Below, piece by piece: positions 15,046 to 20,267 of a DNA stretch of 20,267 nucleotides. The stretch lies in the IMG/VR virus record IMGVR_UViG_3300035698_011874, positions 1-20,267 of that record; one strand, written 5' to 3'. A program made the position numbers and the translations under genes. This stretch comes from a virus. The notes beneath the pieces were generated by a model, which was not told where the DNA came from, ran no database searches, and saw only the letters and a program-made list of their open reading frames with translations. Within the stretch, counting starts at the first letter, position 1. Each line of letters starts with the position of its first letter.

Positions 15046-15987
15046 TTATTGGTTTACTCTGTTGATGGCGTCCTGCAAATCGTCAAGTATTCCGTCGAAC
15101 TTCTCTTCCGGTTGTTCCGTGCCCTGTGGGACGGAGCCGAGCTTTTCAACGAGACCTTTGATGTTTACAGACAGCTCATCGATAGATTCTTTGATGCTTG
15201 TTAATATGATTATGGTGTCATCGGCTGATTTTGTGTCAGGTACCACATCATCTATGACATCTTCAAGGTTCAATTCTACTTTATCTTCTTGTTTTTCGAC
15301 AGTCACGAGTCCGATCTCCTTTAAATTTTTGATGGATGCATCACTCAGACCCTTAGATCTCAGTGAGTTTTGGTTGGACGGTATAGCACATACTGACCAT
15401 TCCAGCAGTGACACCTTCTCATACAACACCCCATAGGGCCCCATGCCCAATGTCTCGAGCTCTTTACTATCCGGGAAACGGGCCTTAATTGGCCTGAACC
15501 CTATGCTTGCACCCTTGATACCACCTGTTTTAACGAAGCTGAAGATAGTGTCTGAGGTGCCTGTCTTATCGATAGTATCGTCGAAGAACATAACGATAGC
15601 CTTGGTCTGTCCACTGCTCTTGTAGAGCTTCAATGACAGCCCTATAGGCAGTGAGTGCCTGTCATGAGCAAACAACACCACGGGATTCTTCTGGTAGTCG
15701 ACTGTGTCTATGCCGTTACCACGTACGATGTCACCGTCGCGGTCCACGTCCTCAGTGGAAATGGTGAAAACAGCCTGCCTGGACTCGAGTTCTTTGCGGT
15801 ACTCTATGCCGAGTTCCTTAAGTCTGTTCTTAAATTCAACAGAACTAAGAGCCTTGGACACTTCCACGGTCTCGAACGTCTGGCTGTCTATCCGTTCTGA
15901 GCTCTGCTTTGCGTTCTTGATCTCTTCTGCTGAGTCCGTCCCGTACTTTTCTACAAGAAAGTCTGGGATTTGTTCTTTTTTCGGCAT
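15046..15987 (-). CDS. Prohead maturation protease (peptidase S78 family)
   Basis: A 313-residue serine protease that cleaves the capsid delta domain during head maturation. Seen in the sequence: the strand RQAVFTISTEDVDRDGDIV near residue 70-88, the catalytic His in LFAHDRH (His108), the catalytic Ser in KGASIGF (Ser161), and LLEWSVCAIPSNQNSL near residue 195 with a likely third active-site acid, Glu196. This arrangement matches the HK97 gp4 family. Family members are often about 200-230 residues. Here there is a further acidic, helix-prone part at about 215-313 (EDKVELNLEDVIDDVVPDTK, then SIKESIDELSVNIKGLVEKL), which may act as a scaffold or be self-removed. The ATG follows the portal stop by two bases, with GGAG formed by the last portal codons, so the pair is coupled. 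Confidence 0.93.
   Translation of the reverse strand: MPKKEQIPDFLVEKYGTDSAEEIKNAKQSSERIDSQTFETVEVSKALSSVEFKNRLKELGIEYRKELESRQAVFTISTEDVDRDGDIVRGNGIDTVDYQKNPVVLFAHDRHSLPIGLSLKLYKSSGQTKAIVMFFDDTIDKTGTSDTIFSFVKTGGIKGASIGFRPIKARFPDSKELETLGMGPYGVLYEKVSLLEWSVCAIPSNQNSLRSKGLSDASIKNLKEIGLVTVEKQEDKVELNLEDVIDDVVPDTKSADDTIIILTSIKESIDELSVNIKGLVEKLGSVPQGTEQPEEKFDGILDDLQDAINRVNQ
15204..15215 (-). repeat. Dispersed 12-base repeat, copy 2 (inside the protease gene)
   Basis: Exact CCATAATCATAT on the minus strand, within protease codons for Thr-Ile-Ile-Ile, about 170 bases upstream of the capsid ATG. As it is coding, it may match by chance, although its distance upstream of the capsid gene would suit a regulatory site. 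Confidence 0.25.
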
Positions 15988-15989
15988 AA

Positions 15990-17654
15990 TTACTCTCCAT
16001 TTTGTTGCTGTATGATATCATTTTTGACTCCATTTACTTTTATAAAGCTTATAAGTAGGGGCAATTCCTTCTCAGCTATGCTTTTGTTTAGTTGGTACAT
16101 GTCCTGAAACATCTCATGTATGACGCGCTTATCCACAGTCGTATAGGCTTTTGATAGGATCTGAGACAAAAGTTCTTTATAACCGGATGACCTTCTGTTT
16201 AAAAAGTCTACAATATCAGCAGCGTCTACTGAAACATCCTTTATTTCACTGATTAAATTGCTGATTAAAGGAAGGTATGCACCCTTCAGCTCCTCCGTCA
16301 TAGCATCAAATTCTTCTTCGAGGGTGTAATCGACCTCTTTACCGGCATCAATTTTATCAAGGCATTTGTTCCGGAGCTTCGTGAAGTAACGGTTCAGGGA
16401 GGATTTGAGGGTTTTAGTATACGGACGGATATCTAATTCTTGATCTTCCATATCTTCTTCCTCATCGGTAGGCTCTTCGGTAGAGGCAGGCGGTGCTGCA
16501 GGCTCTTCAGCTGCATCAGCCTCCTCTAATTCCTCCACATAATCCCAATCGACAGGGATATTAAGCAGCCGGGCAGCTTCCTGCTTAGGCATCCCTGTTG
16601 ACATAAGCGCAGTATAAGCAGTGACCTTATCGCCCTGGATATCCTGTAGAGCCTCCACTTTGCTCAAGTCAGAGCGCAATTCCCAGTCTTTATCAAGCCC
16701 TACTATCCACTGATACGTGAATGCTTCGTTGACAAGCCTATCAATGGGAAGCAATGACTCCTGCCAGAATGTCTTCTTAGCAGTAATGGAGTTGGAATAA
16801 TTCACATCTGAGTAGTCAGACACAAGGCTCTTAGGCACTTTGAACGCTGCCAGTATACGTTCCTTGATAAAATCCTGCTGGAACTTAATCTGCATGTCCT
16901 TAAATGTACTAGAGATAGCCTGATAAGTTAAGCCTGAATGTAAGATAGGGGTCTTGCCAACCTTCTCAGTTCCGGAATACTTATCCGAAAATTGTGATGC
17001 TATAAACTTCGCCTGTTCTTCGGTGAGCTTCTCTCCTGTAGAGAGTACTCCGCCTATCTGACAATTGTTCTTAAAAAAGTTTGCTGTATATGATGTGGCG
17101 TTTGCATCCTGGATTATAGTAGGCATAGCAGCGAGGAGAGGCGGCATGCCCTTGGTTTTGTCGTATGGATTGTAGAGCCTGACCCGGATAAGCTGATTTG
17201 TTGTATATGGAATATCTTTCTGTCCCGGCGCGTATTTCCACACATCGATGATGTTGTTTTGGTTAGACTTAGCCTTCATATACTTATCTTTAGTGAGATA
17301 CAGCTCACGCGGTATCTGTCCGGCAGCTAAATCCTGCATATCGTCAGGCAATATGAATAATTGCCCTTCTAGCATAAGATGTATGACAACAGATTCCCAG
17401 AATGTCTCTCCAAAAGTCTCTGCGTTAGTTCGGGTGAATAGGTCCAGTACTGGATGATCATCAATTCTCTCTTCTGTACGCTTGTTGTAGATGTACTTAC
17501 CGAGTGAAGAGAGGTTATTTGCTATCATGGACACACAGCTATACACCCAAACCTGGTACTCATAAGGCTTATCCGTCGTATATTTGGCTATATTGGTGAT
17601 CAGCTTATCGGTTGATGACCCCAGGAACGGGAATAACGAATTTAAACTGGCCAT
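15990..17654 (-). CDS. Portal protein, HK97 type, with C-terminal extension
   Basis: A 554-residue portal protein, the dodecameric ring through which DNA enters and leaves the head. Seen: an N-terminal YEYQVWVYSCVSMIANNLSS helix near residue 31 (the V-x-x-C-V-x-x-I-A pattern of phage_portal proteins), HPVLDLFTRTNAETFGETFW, LYLTKDKYMKA, a wing region, and ERILAAFKVPKSLVSDYSDV near residue 267, followed by KKTFWQESLLPIDRLVNEAF. All are family hallmarks. Residues of about 365-408 form a very acidic Ala/Pro/Glu linker (EELEEADAAEEPAAPPASTE), and some 145 residues follow that are helical and charged, beyond the usual 400-430 length of HK97 portals. The role of that part is unknown. AGGAG precedes the ATG by seven bases. 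Its stop nearly abuts the protease ATG. Confidence 0.93.
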   Translation of the reverse strand: MASLNSLFPFLGSSTDKLITNIAKYTTDKPYEYQVWVYSCVSMIANNLSSLGKYIYNKRTEERIDDHPVLDLFTRTNAETFGETFWESVVIHLMLEGQLFILPDDMQDLAAGQIPRELYLTKDKYMKAKSNQNNIIDVWKYAPGQKDIPYTTNQLIRVRLYNPYDKTKGMPPLLAAMPTIIQDANATSYTANFFKNNCQIGGVLSTGEKLTEEQAKFIASQFSDKYSGTEKVGKTPILHSGLTYQAISSTFKDMQIKFQQDFIKERILAAFKVPKSLVSDYSDVNYSNSITAKKTFWQESLLPIDRLVNEAFTYQWIVGLDKDWELRSDLSKVEALQDIQGDKVTAYTALMSTGMPKQEAARLLNIPVDWDYVEELEEADAAEEPAAPPASTEEPTDEEEDMEDQELDIRPYTKTLKSSLNRYFTKLRNKCLDKIDAGKEVDYTLEEEFDAMTEELKGAYLPLISNLISEIKDVSVDAADIVDFLNRRSSGYKELLSQILSKAYTTVDKRVIHEMFQDMYQLNKSIAEKELPLLISFIKVNGVKNDIIQQQNGE

Positions 17655-17680
17655 GTAGTCTCCTAAAATTTTTCGCTTAC

Positions 17681-17692
17681 ATATGATTATGG
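17681..17692 (-). repeat. Dispersed 12-base repeat, copy 3 (between terminase and portal)
   Basis: Exact CCATAATCATAT on the minus strand, immediately after the terminase stop codon and about 27 bases before the portal start. The wider match TAG(C/T)CCATAATCATAT with the copy at 11122-11133 covers both gene gaps. It may be a promoter-like or regulatory element or a leftover of an insertion. Confidence 0.4.
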
Positions 17693-17693
17693 G

Positions 17694-19019
17694 CTAAAAC
17701 ACAAAAAGTCCGGGCAGCGATCTTATTTCGCTGTGTACTTTAGCCCACCACGCATAGCAAAGGGCATCTGCGTAGTCGGGTGAACGTCCTATCCGCTTTT
17801 TTAACTCTTCCTTCGACTCAATCTTTATCTGCTTATCAGCCTCTACAGTATAGCGTATAGCAGCCAAGTCACTCTGTATTCTTTCGCCGGTCAACCCGCC
17901 TATTGCATGATCCGAGAAAGCCAGCTTCAGGTGCCAATATGCCTGCGCCCGGAGATTTTTATAGTTGTACGTATTTTCGTCCTCTATGACCTTGCCACCA
18001 CCTATGAAATTTATCGGATATATCTTGTCAGCTTCCAGCTCATCAATTACCCCGGCCCCAAGCCCTGCTCCATCCACAGCTACATGCTCCGCATCTACTC
18101 CATGTAACAGCATCAATTCTTTTGTCTTAGCAGTCACCTCTGGGATGGAAGTATCGGCGAACTCGATTATCTCAGTGATGTTAGAGCCTGTCATCCTGAC
18201 GAATACTGTCTTATCTTTACCGTGACCGGCGACATCTACACCAAGACTCTGAGTCCCTACGTCCTCTAGGTACATATCCCGTGCTTCGTAGAGGTCCGTC
18301 CATGGTATCAGCTGTCCGGGGTCGTCAGTGCCTTCCCAACACCCCTCCACAAATCGTTTATAGATCTCTGGAGGCAATGATTTTAGAGAATTTATATAAG
18401 TCTGCGCCAAAAATGGGTTATCCAAAATTGAACTCGGCAGATAATAGTATGGTGCCTTTAGTGTCTTGTTCACATATGGATCATAAAACAGAGTCTTACA
18501 CCAATTTTGGGTAGGATTGCATGTCATAAGTACCAAGGGTGCGGGCATATTATCTATGATCCACGACCCTGCTCGCTCTATACACTTGTAAAAAGTGGCC
18601 TGCTGAAGCTCATTCACCTCTTCCAGGCAGAATCCATTAACCTCTAACCCTTTAAACCTGTCTAAATCTTTGTCCTTGTCGTAATTCTCGCCCATGAACA
18701 GTATCTCAGAACCGTTCTTAAACTTAGCTATGTAGTCCGATGAGTTGAATGACGTTAAGAATGTATCAGGCACAATCTTCCGGAACGTTGGGATAGTGTT
18801 GCGCTTGATTACCTGTAAATCTTTCCTAACTACTGCCCACCTCGACCCTGAATACAGCTTACACATAAGGATGATGGTGGCAAGACTTACATAACTCTTA
18901 CCGCCTCGTTATCGTATGGCACCTCCATAAAGTAGATAGTTATATTGTGTACTAAAAACTGCTTTCATGAACTGCGCCTGTTTGGGGAACGGTTCGAAAA
19001 GAACTTTATTGAGTGCCAT
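17694..19019 (-). CDS. terL: Terminase large subunit, interrupted by an in-frame TAA in Walker A
   Basis: The packaging motor ATPase and nuclease. The real N-terminus starts at ATG 19019 (MALNKVLFEPFPKQAQFMKA) behind a full AAGGAGGTG at 19030-19038, but a TAA at 18909-18911 ends translation after 36 residues, inside YGGAIR-stop-RGGKSY. The rest is open to 17694; the next ATG, at 18866, lacks a ribosome site and misses Walker A. Read through, the frame holds 442 codons, normal for the family. Downstream motifs are intact: the Walker B segment NGFCLEEVNEL, the coupling motif LMTCNPTQNW, and nuclease aspartates in SLGVDVAGHGKDKT, VAVDGAGLG and RSPDYADAL. GGAIRGGKS would be the canonical loop, so a 6-nt insertion (ATACGA-TAACGA-GGC) explains it. 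It is either a dead gene, a sequencing or assembly fault, or some form of recoding. Family identity is certain; functionality is not. Confidence 0.88.
18909..18911 (-). other. In-frame stop codon TAA inside the terminase P-loop
   Basis: Minus strand codons are GGT GCC ATA CGA TAA CGA GGC GGT AAG AGT. Dropping six bases restores GGT GCC ATA CGA GGC GGT AAG AGT, the usual terminase P-loop. The spot shows ACGA-TA-ACGA, a short direct repeat around the added bases. The +1 frame stops 12 codons on, so a single frameshift does not rescue the gene. Confidence 0.85.
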
Positions 19020-19072
19020 ACTGTTCCATCACCTCCTTCACGTAAGAAGTCCTATCCCATTACGAATATATC

Positions 19073-19522
19073 TTAAAAAGTTATTTCCTGATCGCCTATT
19101 TTAAAACTCTGAGGATCAGTGATAGTGTGCTCAAACCTCTGCTTGAAGTTGGGAATGGCGTCTTTGATAATAGCTCCCATCCTGGCTGCACCGGTTGAGT
19201 CTCGTACCTTCCAGCCACCCTTTTTGTCGTCTATAAGCTCCGAACAGTTATCAAATACCCTCATGCATTTTTCCAGGAACCACGTGCAATCAAGTCCTGC
19301 GGTATGTATGATGTCTTCTCTTAGCTCTTCTATATACGCTTTCACTTTCGGGTTGTCCCGTATACGTTTTACTTGACCACTAGCTACTCTTTGTCCATAT
19401 CCGGCTTCCAGGGCCGCCACCCTTCCATCATTACCACGGACATACGATTCAGCAAACGCCTTCATCCTCGGAGTCAGATTACACGTGTGTTTTTGATTGG
19501 TCTTTGGTTTTTTTGCTGCCAT
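19073..19522 (-). CDS. terS: Terminase small subunit
   Basis: A 149-residue DNA-recognition subunit of the Terminase_2 family. After a basic N-terminus (MAAKKPKTNQKHTCN) comes the family motif LTPRMKAFAESYVRGNDGRV followed by AALEAGYG, the helix-turn-helix region that binds the packaging site, and then a helical oligomerisation part (NPKVKAYIEELREDIIHTAG). The C-terminus (PQSFKIGDQEITF) is short and would bind the large subunit. The ATG has AAGG seven bases ahead. It lies directly before the large subunit gene, with about 50 bases between them that carry only the latter's ribosome site. Length is normal. There is no sign of damage, in contrast to the large subunit gene next to it. Confidence 0.85.
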   Translation of the reverse strand: MAAKKPKTNQKHTCNLTPRMKAFAESYVRGNDGRVAALEAGYGQRVASGQVKRIRDNPKVKAYIEELREDIIHTAGLDCTWFLEKCMRVFDNCSELIDDKKGGWKVRDSTGAARMGAIIKDAIPNFKQRFEHTITDPQSFKIGDQEITF

Positions 19523-19552
19523 ATGTAGCCTTATACCGGCGGTAGTGTACCT

Positions 19553-19906
19553 CTAAGATATCCAGATAATACGAGTGTTAACCAAATGTGTTACAGCCGC
19601 AGGAAAAGCCGTCGTGTAAATGACTAGAGGACTTAAGCTTACCCCTGTCGTAGTAGATTTAGAACTGATAATAATGTTATTTGCATCTGTATCTAATTTA
19701 GTAAGTGCAAATACGTACATACCTGCCATATTAGTAGCGTCTAACTCCGATGCCGAGTCTACTATGGCAGAAGGCGCACCGCCATCTTTACTGACATAAG
19801 CTGTAATATTAGCAGCATCACCGGTTTTAAATGTATCATTCACCGTATCGTACGCTACCACAGCTACAATCTGACCGGAACCATTTTTATATAAAGATCC
19901 AGACAT
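19553..19906 (-). CDS. Small beta-type structural protein, paralogue A (117 aa)
   Basis: A 117-residue protein beginning MSGSLYKNGSGQIVAVVAYD. It shares with the preceding gene the segment KTGDAANITAYVSKDGGAPS and then ELDATNMAGMYVFALTKLDT, so the two arose by tandem duplication. The pattern (strand, TGDAANITA, strand, ELxATNMxGxYVFxL, strand) reads as one small beta-sandwich domain. Proteins with this segment occur among phage virion genes, to my recollection, without an established role. The C-terminus, AAVTHLVNTRIIWIS, continues past the end of the paralogue. The ATG directly follows the preceding TAA (TAAATG), so translation is coupled. No cysteine, signal or membrane segment is present. 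Placement ahead of the terminase genes is unusual for a virion component. Identity beyond a paralogous virion-like protein is not claimed. Confidence 0.62.
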   Translation of the reverse strand: MSGSLYKNGSGQIVAVVAYDTVNDTFKTGDAANITAYVSKDGGAPSAIVDSASELDATNMAGMYVFALTKLDTDANNIIISSKSTTTGVSLSPLVIYTTAFPAAVTHLVNTRIIWIS

Positions 19907-20209
19907 TTATGCAGTTTCCGTGTAAATTATAACCGGCTCCAGGTATATGCTGGTAGTTGTAGATGCTGCCGAGAGAGAAAAAAGATCACAGTTAGTTTCT
20001 GGTTGATCCAAATCAAATACATATAACCCCGGCATGTTAGTAGCACTTAACTCTACAGGATTATTATCAGTAGACTGAGCAGCAGCGCCACCATCCTTAC
20101 TGATATAAGCTGTTATGTTAGCGGCATCCCCAGTCTTCTCCGTTTCTGCTGTTTTGTCGTACGCAAATACGACACATTTCTGTGAAGCTGTGTTTTTAAA
20201 TAAAGGCAT
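19907..20209 (-). CDS. Small beta-type structural protein, paralogue B (100 aa)
   Basis: A 100-residue protein beginning MPLFKNTASQKCVVFAYDKT. I choose ATG 20209 because GGAG at 20216-20219 stands six bases ahead; the ATG at 20221, four codons upstream in frame, would put that site inside the gene. The core segments KTGDAANITAYISKDGGAAA and ELSATNMPGLYVFDLDQ match the next gene nearly residue for residue, while the C-termini differ (YLEPVIIYTETA here). The proteins may assemble side by side or compete for one site. As with its partner, the fold is likely a small beta sandwich and the role is unknown; capsid fibre or decoration is a guess. Its ribosome site overlaps the end of an upstream frame. 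Confidence 0.62.
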   Translation of the reverse strand: MPLFKNTASQKCVVFAYDKTAETEKTGDAANITAYISKDGGAAAQSTDNNPVELSATNMPGLYVFDLDQPETNCDLFSLSAASTTTSIYLEPVIIYTETA

Positions 20210-20210
20210 A

Positions 20211-20267
20211 TTAAACTCCATGTGTTCTTATTCTAGGTCTTCTCTTGGCACCAGCAACCACTTCCTG
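20211..20267 (-). CDS. C-terminal end of an upstream gene (partial)
   Basis: One minus-strand frame is open from the window edge to a TAA at 20211-20213, one base before the next ATG, encoding QEVVAGAKRRPRIRTHGV. Stop-to-start packing like this is the rule in the cluster. A second frame (ending REDLE-stop) is also open for 12 codons, so the choice is not certain. A basic, Arg-rich ending is all that can be said of the product. Confidence 0.35.
   Translation of the reverse strand, partial: QEVVAGAKRRPRIRTHGV

Noticed and set aside
14570-15436. Long plus-strand open frame (288 codons) across the capsid and protease genes
   Set aside because: It is antisense to two certain genes, and its Ser-rich translation is typical of a shadow frame.
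17694-18866. Terminase large subunit starting at ATG 18866 as a functional short form
   Set aside because: There is no ribosome site and it would lack Walker A; it is better read as the downstream part of an interrupted gene.
19006-19029. Mini-ORF (MEQYGTQ) overlapping the terminase start
   Set aside because: Its ATG is only two bases from the ribosome site, it is seven codons long and is explained by chance in the overlap.
1-20267. CRISPR array, tRNA genes, integrase or insertion sequence
   Set aside because: No regularly spaced repeats, no cloverleaf I could recognise, and no recombinase or transposase frame on either strand.

Overview
This window is the head and tail structural module of a tailed double-stranded DNA phage or prophage (Caudoviricetes). 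Every gene I can support lies on the minus strand, so transcription runs from high to low coordinates. The long tape measure protein, HK97-type head genes, tail terminator and tail tube, with no sheath gene, point to a siphovirus. Nothing in the window (integrase, tRNA, bacterial gene) names the host. Strong AAGGAG-type ribosome sites suggest an ordinary bacterial translation system. TAA ends most of the genes, so it is a real stop codon here.

Layout in transcription order. 20267-19553: the end of an upstream gene and two tandem paralogous small proteins of unknown role. 19522-17694: terminase small and large subunits. 17654-13828: portal, S78-family prohead protease and HK97-fold major capsid protein. 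13763-13332: a small, probably abundant virion protein directly after the capsid gene. 13194-11140: head-tail connector, gp10-like protein, a one-pass membrane protein and a tail-terminator candidate. 11095-10130: tail tube. 10035-8973: a small protein and the two tail assembly chaperones, joined by a probable programmed -1 frameshift. 8983-6209: tape measure. 6196-2070: a distal-tail candidate and a large tail-tip candidate. 2056-1: three fibre-like or tip proteins, the last cut by the window edge. Genes are tightly packed with short gaps, 1-nt overlaps and stop/start junctions, as in one late operon. Hairpins that look like intrinsic terminators follow the capsid, capsid-adjacent and tail-tube genes, which would raise the dose of those abundant proteins. 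No gap between genes exceeds about 140 bases once the frameshift extension is counted.

Two observations stand out. The terminase large subunit carries an in-frame TAA inside its Walker A loop, looking like a 6-nt insertion in an otherwise intact gene. The tail chaperone pair has a textbook GGGTTTA slip site in the correct phase, opening a 112-codon extension with a cysteine motif that runs just into the tape measure start. I did not find a clearly new multi-gene system such as defence, a retroelement or CRISPR.
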